Shown one piece after another: positions 18,784-26,108 of a stretch of 64,000 nt of DNA. Positions within the stretch are counted from its first letter, which is position 1, and each line of letters begins with the position of its first letter. The stretch is from Methylovirgula sp963708155. GTDB taxonomy: Bacteria > Pseudomonadota > Alphaproteobacteria > Rhizobiales > Beijerinckiaceae. The notes under the pieces were generated by a model, which saw only the letters and a list, made by a program, of their open reading frames with translations, was not told the DNA's origin and searched no databases. Location: contig OY970183.1 in NCBI GenBank assembly GCA_963708155.1, forward strand, positions 2,294,001 through 2,358,000. The letters are read 5' to 3'. The position numbers and the translations under genes are program-made.

Positions 18784-19016
18784 TTGTGGTCAACCTTCCC
18801 TCGGAAACGAAGGGGGAATTGTGCCGACCGTCGGGGCGCACCTTCGCTCGACGCGAAACGATGGAGTGAGAATTAGGCCAAAAAGTTGACCGGGAAGGAA
18901 CCGATTGGCTCCGCCCACGTTTCAGTTTCAGTGGCGACTTCCCGTTGAGATCGCGATTTTCATGTCCCCTGTCCAAGTCGTTTGGTTCGGAACCCCAGCC
19001 GCGAAAGCTACTCAAA

Positions 19017-19400
19017 ATGCAATCTGCGCCGCTGCTCCTCGTGGAAGACGAAGACGTCGTGCGTTCTTTACTGGAGGAAACTCTGCGCGACGCAGGATTT
19101 GAGTTGAAGATAGCCGGGAATGGCGTTGACGCCATCGCGATTTTAGAGAGCGAGAGTGAGACTGTTCGCGGCTTGATCACGGACATAAATCTCGGTTCGG
19201 GTCCGTCCGGTTGGGAAGTCGCAAAGCGCGCTCGTGAATTCATCCCCGATCTTCCCGTGGTTTATGTGAGTGGAGCGGACGCTGAGAAATGGCCTTCCCA
19301 CGGCGTTCCCAATAGCACCCTCGTAGCCAAACCTTTCGCGCCGGCCCAGATAGTTACCGCGATCTCCGCGCTGCTGAACATTGCGGATACCCACCCCTAG
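19017..19400 (+). CDS. Single-domain response regulator (CheY-like receiver)
   Basis: A 127-residue receiver domain without an output domain. The acidic pocket is VEDED at residues 9-13, and the phospho-acceptor is Asp56 in GLITDINLG. The conserved Thr/Ser lies in VVYVSGAD and the Lys in LVAKPFAP. The start is the ATG at 19017 (MQSAPLLLVEDED), where the receiver fold begins; the upstream open frame to 18945 is not conserved. No kinase is adjacent, so the partner is unknown. Its 3' end may overlap the following MFS gene by 20 bases. Confidence 0.9.
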   Translation: MQSAPLLLVEDEDVVRSLLEETLRDAGFELKIAGNGVDAIAILESESETVRGLITDINLGSGPSGWEVAKRAREFIPDLPVVYVSGADAEKWPSHGVPNSTLVAKPFAPAQIVTAISALLNIADTHP

Positions 19401-20700
19401 ACAGATATTTTCACGGACGGAAGATGTGGTGAGCGACTTATCATACTTCGGCGGAAGCGGCCGAGGCATTTGGCCGCTTCAATCATTGAATTTCTTCATG
19501 GCCGATTTGCAAGCTGGCATCGGCCCCTTTCTCGGCGTGTTTTTGTTAGCTCACGGCTGGAAAAGCGGCTTGATTGGATCGGTCATGACGATCGGTGGCG
19601 TCGCTGGCATGTTGATGACCGCACCTGCCGGAGCGCTCGTCGACGCCACGACGCGCAAACGACTCTATGTCGTCGTTCCCGGCGTGTGCGTGGTCCTGGC
19701 ATCGACTCTTGTTCTGCTCTCGCAGAGGTTTTGGCTTGTGGCCACTTCGCAGGTTGCCACGGCGATCGCGGGTGCCGCGATCGGTCCTGCCGTCACTGGA
19801 ATCACCCTCGGCATGGTTCGCCAGGCGGGCTTCGTCCGCCAGAACGGCCGAAACCAAGCGTTCAATCATGCAGGCAACATGGCCGGCGCGGGATTGTCCG
19901 GCCTTCTCGGGTGGAAGTTCGGTTTGTCCGCCGTGTTCTGGCTCGCCGCGGCTTTCGGCATTCTCTCCATCGTTTCTGTGCTAATGATCCCGAACGACAC
20001 GATAGATAACAAGGCCGCTCGGGGCATGAGCGAAGAGGGCAAAGACGATGCCAAGGCCAGCGGTTTCGGCGTCCTGGTCGAATGCAGACCGTTACTCGTG
20101 CTCGCCGGCGCGCTCGCCTGTTTTCATCTCGGCAATGGCGCTATGTTGCCGCTCTACGGTCTGGCGGTTGTCGCTGCCAAGAAGGGCGATCCGGCAAGTT
20201 TCGTAGCTACGACGATCGTGATTGCTCAAGCCGTGATGATTCTCGCTTCATTGATCGCCATGCGGATGGCTGAAACGAGAGGTTACTGGCTTGTCCTCTT
20301 GATTTCGTTCTTGGCGCTTCCTGTTCGCGGTGTCGTTGCAGCCCATTTCATCAGTCGATGGGGTGTCTATCCTGTTCAGATGCTTGATGGTGTCGGAGCG
20401 GGACTGCAGAGCGTCGCTGTTCCCGGACTCGTCGCGCGAATTTTGAACGGCACCGGTCGTGTCAACGTTGGACAAGGCGCGGTGATGACGGTCCAGGGCC
20501 TCGGCGCCTCGCTTAGTCCCGCTATCGGCGGCTGGATTGCGCAGGAGATCGGCTACAGCGCGATGTTCCTGATTCTCGGTAGCTTCGCCCTATGTTCCGT
20601 CGCACTCTGGATCGGCTTCTCGTCTATCCTCAAACCAGCCTGCGCGGGGCCGCCTAGGCGTGGCGCGCCGGCTGACAAGACCGAGAGAGCGCCGGCATGA
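19381..20700 (+). CDS. Major facilitator superfamily transporter
   Basis: A membrane protein of up to 439 residues with about twelve hydrophobic segments. The MFS A-like loop is GALVDATTRKRLYV, near residue 80, followed by the N-terminal half (SQVATAIAGAAIGPAVTGITLGM). A hydrophilic loop of roughly 25 residues (DNKAARGMSEEGKDDAKAS) precedes the second half. The substrate cannot be told. The TTG at 19381 overlaps the response regulator by 20 bases. GTG codons near 19427-19430 or the ATG at 19498 are alternative starts, the last fitting best with the beginning of helix 1. It ends in a basic, proline-rich tail. Confidence 0.85.
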   Translation: MRIPTPRQIFSRTEDVVSDLSYFGGSGRGIWPLQSLNFFMADLQAGIGPFLGVFLLAHGWKSGLIGSVMTIGGVAGMLMTAPAGALVDATTRKRLYVVVPGVCVVLASTLVLLSQRFWLVATSQVATAIAGAAIGPAVTGITLGMVRQAGFVRQNGRNQAFNHAGNMAGAGLSGLLGWKFGLSAVFWLAAAFGILSIVSVLMIPNDTIDNKAARGMSEEGKDDAKASGFGVLVECRPLLVLAGALACFHLGNGAMLPLYGLAVVAAKKGDPASFVATTIVIAQAVMILASLIAMRMAETRGYWLVLLISFLALPVRGVVAAHFISRWGVYPVQMLDGVGAGLQSVAVPGLVARILNGTGRVNVGQGAVMTVQGLGASLSPAIGGWIAQEIGYSAMFLILGSFALCSVALWIGFSSILKPACAGPPRRGAPADKTERAPA

Positions 20701-20811
20701 TTGGGAGATGCAAATCTTGCGTCGGCGAGGCCGCGATGTTTCCTCTAACGCGCGACGCCGGCGGCTACGCGCGCCGCGTCTGCGCTTTATTTTCTCTGCA
20801 GAAAGTCCAGC

Positions 20812-22065
20812 ATGCCGCCTCATATGATGATCTGGATAATCGCGGCACTCGCCGCTGCTGGCGTTATTTTTCGACCGTTCCATTGGCCCGAAGCCATTTG
20901 GGCCGTTTCCGGCGCTGTGCTGTTGGTTGCCCTCGGGCTCTTGCCTGTCAGTGACGCACTGATCGGTGTTGGCAAAGGTGCGGACGTCTACCTATTTCTC
21001 ACCGGGATGATGTTGTTATCCGAGATTGCGCGTCAGGAGGGATTGTTCGACTGGTTGGCGGCGGTGGCGACGAAACGAGCAAAAGGCTCGGCAAGCAATC
21101 TCTTTTTGCTCGTCTATGGCGTCGGGACAGTCGTTACAACGTTCTTGTCAAACGATGCGACGGCTGTTGTATTGACTCCGGCGGTTGCGGCTGCGGTCAA
21201 GGCCGCCAAGGTCGAGAAACCGCTTCCTTACCTTTTTATCTGCGCCTTTATCGCCAACGCAGCGTCCTTCGTGCTGCCGATCTCGAATCCGGCCAATCTG
21301 GTGATCTACGGCAGCCAAGTGCCGCCGCTGCTGCACTGGTTGCCGCGTTATGCGCTGCCATCGGTGCTTTCTATCCTGAGCACTTATTTAGTCCTGCGCT
21401 GGACGCAGCGCGATGCGCTCACCGGCAAGATCGCCGTGGATGTATCTTTGCCGGAGCTCTCAGCGGCAGGCAAGACGGCAGCACTTGGCATTGCTGCTAC
21501 AGGGATCCTGTTGCTGTCCTCGTCTGCGCTCGGCTTCCAGCTTGGCTTACCAACCGCGATTGCCGGCGTCACGACAGTCCTGATCGTGCTGATCCGTGAG
21601 AAAAAAGGACCGTGGGCTACAGTCAAGGAGATCTCTTGGGGCGTGCTGCCACTCGTTGCCGGGCTTTTTGTTATTGTCGAAGCGCTTGGCAAAAGCGGTC
21701 TCCTCGAGATGATCAGCGTCTTTCTGCACAAAGAAGCGGAACGGTCCGCCACGATCGCGACTTGGGGCGCCGGAATTTTTATCGCGTTCGCAAGCAACCT
21801 GTTCAACAATTTGCCGGCCGCCCTCATCGCAGGCGATGCAGTGCGCGCCTCTCATGTACCTGACCAAGTTACCCGCGCCATCTTGATCGGGGTCGATCTT
21901 GGGCCGAACTTGTCCGTCACTGGCTCGCTAGCGACGATTTTATGGCTCACGGCGCTTCGGCGGGAAGGGCAGACAGTCAGCGCCGCCACGTTTTTCAAGA
22001 TAGGCGTTTTGGTCATGCCCCCCGCGTTGTTTCTCGCGATCGGAGCGGCATGGCTCGTTCGCTAG
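20812..22065 (+). CDS. ArsB/NhaD-type (ion transporter superfamily) permease
   Basis: A 417-residue polytopic membrane protein of the ArsB/CitM ion-transporter superfamily. Diagnostic segments are FLTGMMLLSEIARQEGLFDWLA, TTFLSNDATAVVLTPAV, SFVLPISNPANLVIYG, FASNLFNNLPAALIAG and GVDLGPNLSVTGSLATILWL. The two pseudo-repeated NP/NN-containing re-entrant loops are those of arsenite/antimonite antiporters. No arsC or arsR lies beside it, so an arsenite role is plausible but not shown; a Na+/H+ or anion function remains possible. Codons fit the neighbours and no break is seen. Confidence 0.87.
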   Translation: MPPHMMIWIIAALAAAGVIFRPFHWPEAIWAVSGAVLLVALGLLPVSDALIGVGKGADVYLFLTGMMLLSEIARQEGLFDWLAAVATKRAKGSASNLFLLVYGVGTVVTTFLSNDATAVVLTPAVAAAVKAAKVEKPLPYLFICAFIANAASFVLPISNPANLVIYGSQVPPLLHWLPRYALPSVLSILSTYLVLRWTQRDALTGKIAVDVSLPELSAAGKTAALGIAATGILLLSSSALGFQLGLPTAIAGVTTVLIVLIREKKGPWATVKEISWGVLPLVAGLFVIVEALGKSGLLEMISVFLHKEAERSATIATWGAGIFIAFASNLFNNLPAALIAGDAVRASHVPDQVTRAILIGVDLGPNLSVTGSLATILWLTALRREGQTVSAATFFKIGVLVMPPALFLAIGAAWLVR

Positions 22066-22260
22066 GCGCTGGAAGAAGCGTCGCCCAAGGCGGGGGCAAT
22101 GTCCGATTGTGAACTCCGGTGACCGGATCCTGGCGCATCGGCGCGATGTTTGTGGGATCAACGGCTGCGAAGCTGCTGCTTAGCCCACTTCCACTTTGGT
22201 TTCTTTGGGAAGATCAGCCAACCTTCATCCCGCGCCCGAGTAATGGACCGGCAAGGCAAA

Positions 22261-22647
22261 TCATGCGCCGGATGCCGTTTCTGCGGCTTTTCCCGAAGTG
22301 AAAAATTGGTCAAAAGCCTCGACCGCCTGCGCCGCATACATCACGCTTGGGCCGGCACCCATGTAGATCGCCATGCCCATTGTCTCCATCATTTCCTCGC
22401 GGCTCGCGCCCTGCTTCACCGCCGCCTCGGCGTGGAAGGCGATGCAGGCGTCGCAGCGCACGGCAACGGCGATGCCGAGTGCAATAAGTTCCTTTGCCTT
22501 GGTGTCGAGCGCCTTGGACTCCAGCGCAGCGCGGGCGAGGGCGGAAAAGGAACGCATGGTCTCGGGCGTTCCATTGCGTAGTTCCCGCAACGGCTGCGAG
22601 AATTCAGCAGCCAGGCGCGGCCAATCCTTATGCATCATTCTCTCCAT
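22261..22647 (-). CDS. AhpD-like carboxymuconolactone decarboxylase family protein
   Basis: A small alkylhydroperoxidase-D-fold protein, 128 residues from the ATG at 22647 (MERMMHKDW...). The open frame extends to 22785 but overlaps the upstream membrane gene. The redox motif is CDACIAFH (Cys65, Cys68, His72) with the upstream ELIALGIAVAV helix, as in AhpD-type peroxidatic reductants. It is the last gene of the minus-strand sqr-DUF2892-ahpD unit, so a thiol/persulfide redox role is a reasonable inference. Substrate unknown. Confidence 0.9.
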   Translation of the reverse strand: MERMMHKDWPRLAAEFSQPLRELRNGTPETMRSFSALARAALESKALDTKAKELIALGIAVAVRCDACIAFHAEAAVKQGASREEMMETMGMAIYMGAGPSVMYAAQAVEAFDQFFTSGKAAETASGA

Positions 22648-22664
22648 GTTTCGATCCGCGACTT

Positions 22665-22868
22665 TCAGCGGAATGCGTTGCCGGGCTTCACACCTATTCT
22701 CTTCAAGATGAGCGCGGCCGGGCAGAAGCCGGTGAATCCGGACTGCAGAAGATTGAGGCCGACGAATAGCGTCAGCAGCAGCCAATAATGGCTGAAGTAA
22801 TACGCGAGCCCGAGAGAGATCAGCACCATGGTGCCAGCGAACGAAAGAACAGCGCGATCGACGTTCAT
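22665..22868 (-). CDS. DUF2892 (YgaP-like) small membrane protein
   Basis: A 67-residue protein with two hydrophobic segments (SFAGTMVLISLGLAYYFSHY and LLLTLFVGLNLLQSGFTGFC) and the family's C-terminal signature TGFCPAALILKRIGV. DUF2892 domains accompany rhodaneses and sulfide-oxidising enzymes (for example in YgaP and in BigR operons), matching the gene order here between sqr and ahpD. Spacing to sqr is 57 bases and to the AhpD gene 17 bases, on the same strand. Confidence 0.9.
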   Translation of the reverse strand: MNVDRAVLSFAGTMVLISLGLAYYFSHYWLLLTLFVGLNLLQSGFTGFCPAALILKRIGVKPGNAFR

Positions 22869-22925
22869 GTCACGCTCCCATTTATCTTCGTTTTGAAATA
22901 TCCGGCTGCATCGTCGAAATCCGGC

Positions 22926-24207
22926 TCAGGCCGGTTCCTTCAGTTTTCTGATGTTGAGCAGCTTGTTCATCATGTAGCGTTCATAGAAGGGTTCGCTCTC
23001 GCCGCGGCGGACTTTGCGCAGAAAGTATTTTTCGAAAGCGACTTTGGCGAGGTGGACCCAACGGCCCTTCGCCGACCAGTTGACGTTACGCGGTGGAATT
23101 TGCGGCTGCGCCACGAAGGCAACGCCACCGTCGCCGAAATCGGCGAGACAGACCGCATTCCAGGTGGGCTGCCTGGAGACGTCTTTTCCACGTAGCAGCG
23201 CGCCGATATTCTCCGCTGTGGCGGTAACCATGGATTCGATCATGAAGCCGGTTTTCGGCACGCCGACCGGCACCGGCGTCGCCCCGACCGGCGGGATGGC
23301 GACGCAAACGCCGACCGCGAAAATCTCCAGATAGGCTGGATTGCGCTGATACTTGTCGACGACGATAAAGCCGCGTGGATTGGTGAGCTTCTCGATACCG
23401 CGCACGGCGCCGACGCCGCGGAAGCCGGGGATCATCATCGCATAAGCGAAGGGAAGCTGGTGCGGTCTTGGCGACTGCGCCGCCCTCGGCGACTTCCTCG
23501 ACTTCGACGCCGCCGTCCGCGACCGCCTTTACCCTTGCGTTGGTGATCCACTTGATATGGCGTTCGCGCAACTCGCTCTCCAAGACCGTCTTCGTATCGC
23601 CGACGCCATCGAGCCCCAGATGGCCGATATAGGGCTCGGGCGTCACGAAGGTCATTGGGACGCGATCGCGCAAGCCGCGACGCTTTAATTCCGTGTCGAG
23701 GATCAGAGCAAATTCATAGGCCGGCCCGAAACATGAAGCGCCCTGGACGGCACCCACGACGATGGGGCCGGGGGCGGCGCAGAATTTCTCGAAAGCATCA
23801 AAGGCTCTCGCGGCATGATCGACATGGCAGACCGATTGCGTGAGATGCTCGGGGCCAAAGCCCGGAATTTCGTCGAAGGCAAGTTCCGGCCCCGTCGCAA
23901 TCACGAGATAATCATAATCGACCGAAGAGCCGTCTTCGATCTCAATGCGCTTCTCGTCGGGATGCACCCGCTTGGCACCAGCGGTGATGAAGCGGATGTT
24001 CTTGCGCTTGGCGATTGTGGTCAGATCGATCTTGATGTCGGCGGGCTTTCGCCAGCCGATGGCGACCCAGGGATTCGATGGGACGAAATGAAACGTCGGG
24101 TCCTGGCCGATCAGGGTCAGATGATCACCCTTGCGCAATTGTGGCACGAGTTCGTAAGCCATTAACGTTCCGCTTAATCCCGCACCGATTACCACGATCT
24201 GAGCCAT
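22926..24207 (-). pseudogene. sqr: Sulfide:quinone oxidoreductase, one +1 frameshift
   Basis: Membrane-associated FAD enzyme that oxidises sulfide and passes electrons to quinone. The first frame, from the ATG at 24207, has the FAD fold VVIGAGLSGTLMAYEL, Cys127 in QSVCHVDHA and catalytic Cys159 in QGASCFGPAYEF. After AVAKT the match continues in the next frame (HQLPFAYAMMIPGF..., then the third cysteine in VGVCVAIPPVG, then VPKTGFMIESM), ending at 22926. The extra base lies near 23465, where the coding strand reads AAGACCGCACC instead of AAGACGCACC. Repaired length is about 427 residues. It is divergent from the ArsR-type gene. Confidence 0.9.
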
Positions 24208-24275
24208 CGCTGTTTTCCTCGCGCGTTGTTCCTTGATGAAGTTTGCTCAACGCTGAAATATACGACAAATCGAAT

Positions 24276-24291
24276 ATACGCAAGTACGTAT
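24276..24291. promoter_or_regulatory. Candidate ArsR/BigR operator (inverted repeat)
   Basis: A perfect inverted repeat ATACG-CAAGTA-CGTAT in the 151-base divergent region between sqr and the ArsR-type gene. Further ATACG copies occur at about 24260 and a direct repeat CGTATCT-T-CGTATCT at 24344-24358 lies on the core promoter. AT-rich repeats of this kind are where ArsR-family repressors such as BigR bind. Assignment is by position and symmetry only. Confidence 0.5.
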
Positions 24292-24322
24292 TAAATCGTA
24301 TGCGGGGGCGCATGATTGCATC

Positions 24323-24351
24323 TTGACGTTGCCGCAAGGTGAACGTATCTT
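24323..24351 (+). promoter_or_regulatory. Sigma-70-type promoter of the arsR-rhodanese-RND unit
   Basis: TTGACG at 24323-24328 and TATCTT at 24346-24351 are separated by 17 bases. Transcription would begin about 24358, directly at the ATG at 24359, so the mRNA may be leaderless. The -10 element lies inside the CGTATCT direct repeat, as expected for an auto-repressed promoter. Confidence 0.5.
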
Positions 24352-24358
24352 CGTATCT

Positions 24359-24628
24359 ATGAAGATATCACCCCTTGCGATGGATGCGGCGGCCGAGCAG
24401 GCGAGCGAGCTGTTAAAGTCGCTGGCCAACCGCCATCGTCTCCTGATCGTCTGCCAGCTCATCGACGGCGAGCGTTCTGTCGGCGAGATGGCTGAGTTTC
24501 TCGGCATCCGCGATTCGACCGTCTCGCAGCATCTCGCGCTCCTGCGCAAGGATGGCGTCGTGTCGGCGCGGCGCGAAGGACAGACGATCTGGTATTCGAT
24601 TACGAGCGGCCCGCGCGTGAAGTCGTGA
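24359..24628 (+). CDS. ArsR-family repressor, BigR/SqrR-like (C-terminus displaced by a frameshift)
   Basis: Winged-helix repressor, 89 residues as read from the ATG at 24359. The body AAEQASELLKSLANRHRLLIVCQL...IRDSTVSQHLALLRKDGVVSARREGQTIWYS matches BigR/SqrR-type persulfide sensors, with the first sensing cysteine at residue 32. The frame then ends in an unrelated ITSGPRVKS. The expected last helix with the second cysteine (ERPAREVVKTLYRIYC) is found in the overlapping frame that continues into the rhodanese. One base appears to be missing near 24600. Either the sensor is truncated here, or this is a sequence error hiding an ArsR-rhodanese fusion. Confidence 0.85.
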   Translation: MKISPLAMDAAAEQASELLKSLANRHRLLIVCQLIDGERSVGEMAEFLGIRDSTVSQHLALLRKDGVVSARREGQTIWYSITSGPRVKS

Positions 24629-25092
24629 AGACACTCTACCGCATTTATTGCGGTCCTCAGCCAATGTGTGAGCCGGAGACTGTCGAATCGGCGCCGGCAC
24701 GGAAAAAGAAAAGGATTAAGAGCGATGACCGCCCGCAACAACGCCTGCAAAATCTCACGCCGCACGCCGTGCGTGACGCCATGATGGCGCGTCGCATCCT
24801 CCTCGTCGACGTGCGTGAGCCGAACGAATATGCCGCGGCGCGTATTCCCGGCGCGGTTCTTTTTCCGCTGTCTACCTTCGATCCGTCGGCGTTGCCCCCG
24901 CCGGAGGCTTGCGAGGTGATCTTCCATTGCAAGGCGGGCGGGCGCTCGGCCAAAGCCGTAGAGATGTGCTTGGCGAAGGGCATTGCGCATACGAAGCATC
25001 TCGCTGGCGGGTTCGATGCCTGGAAGGCGGCGGGACTGCCTACTCTTCCCGCATCCGGCTCCTTTGTCGCCGGTCTTTTCGGCCGACGCTAA
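24625..25092 (+). CDS. Rhodanese-like sulfurtransferase, probably fused to the upstream ArsR domain
   Basis: Single rhodanese domain at about residues 45-150: LLVDVREPNEYAAARIPGAV, then the active-site loop CKAGGRS with Cys in EVIFHCKAGGRSAKAVEM, then LAGGFDAWKAAGLP. A GTG at 24625 overlaps the ArsR stop as GTGA, and an ATG at 24664 is another possible start. However, the first 12 residues read like the last helix of a BigR/SqrR repressor, and no stop separates them from the rhodanese. With one base restored near 24600 the two would make one ArsR-rhodanese protein of about 245 residues. It would move sulfane sulfur between low-molecular thiols near the sensor. Confidence 0.88.
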   Translation: MKTLYRIYCGPQPMCEPETVESAPARKKKRIKSDDRPQQRLQNLTPHAVRDAMMARRILLVDVREPNEYAAARIPGAVLFPLSTFDPSALPPPEACEVIFHCKAGGRSAKAVEMCLAKGIAHTKHLAGGFDAWKAAGLPTLPASGSFVAGLFGRR

Positions 25093-25114
25093 TTTACCCC
25101 GAAAGTTGAACGTC

Positions 25115-26108
25115 ATGCGTACGGCGCTTGCTCTCGTCGCGATATCGCTCACCCTTTTGGCCGATGCGGCCAAGGCGCAGACTTTTACAGCTCGAGCCGG
25201 CGAATGTGGCGGACGAGAAGGCAGTCTTCGCGACCGTCGAAAGCCGCGAAGTCGTGCCTGCGCGGGTGCGCACCGGCGGCACGATCGCCAGTCTTTCCGT
25301 CAAGGGAAGGCGATTGGGTTAAGGCGGGCCAGGTCGTCGCCACGATCGGCGATGAAAAGCTGGCGTTGCAGAAATCCGCGCTTGACGCACAGATCGCGGG
25401 CCTCAAGGCGCAACTCGAACAGGCGCAGACGGACCTCGCTCGGGCGACCGCGCTCGTCGGACCGCGGCATTATGAGCAGGGCGCAATTCGACGCGGCGAC
25501 AACCGCGGCGGATGTCGCAGCAAATGCGCTCAAATCGCGCATCGCGGAGCGTGCCGTGCTCGAGCAGCAATTGGCCGAGGGACAGGTGCTTGCACCGACC
25601 GCTGGACGGGTGCTTAAAGTGCCCGTGACAGTCGATACGGTGGTGATGAGCGGCGAGACGATCGCAACGATCGCGCGCGCCGATTTCGTTTTACGCTTGC
25701 GCGTGCCGGAGCGTCACGCGCGCTTCCTTAAGGTCGGCGACAGGGTCCGGATCGACGGCGACGATATCGGCCAGGGCGGCGCGAGCTTCGGCACGATCTC
25801 GCTCGTCTATCCGCAGATCGAAAACGGCCGCGTCGTCGCTGATGCGCATGTCGCCGGCCTCGGCGATTATTTCCTCGGAGAGCGGATCGAGGTCTGGATT
25901 TCGTCCGGGGAACGGCGAGCCTACATCGTCCCGGCGCATTTCATTCTGACGCGTTTCGGGCTCGATTATGCGAAGCTGCGCAGAGCTGACGGCAAGACGA
26001 TCGAGGTTCCGGTCCAGCGCGGACGCGAGCAGCCGCGCCCGGACATGCCGGATGCGCTGGAGATATTGTCTGGCCTGCACGCGGGTGACGTGTCTGGTGC
26101 AGCCATGA
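25115..26108 (+). pseudogene. RND efflux membrane-fusion protein (HlyD-like), four frameshifts
   Basis: Periplasmic adaptor of an RND pump. From the ATG at 25115 (signal peptide MRTALALVAISLTLLADAAKAQ) the protein must be read in steps. The second frame gives LEPANVADEKAVFATVESREVVPARVRTGG (in two pieces here), with shift one near 25182. The third gives EGDWVKAGQVVATIGDEKL, shift near 25310. The fourth gives RGIMSRAQFDAATTAADVAAN, shift near 25460. The last gives DVLVQP then stop, shift near 26090. Every shift is repaired by dropping one base, for example AAGGGAAGG to AAGGAAGG. The biotinyl-lipoyl half-motifs and beta-barrel (RVPERHARFLKVGDRVRI) are intact. The repaired stop overlaps the pump start as ATGA. 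Confidence 0.85.

Noticed and set aside
20697..20954. A plus-strand frame between the MFS and ArsB-type genes
   Set aside because: It overlaps the ArsB-type start in another frame and shows no conserved feature.
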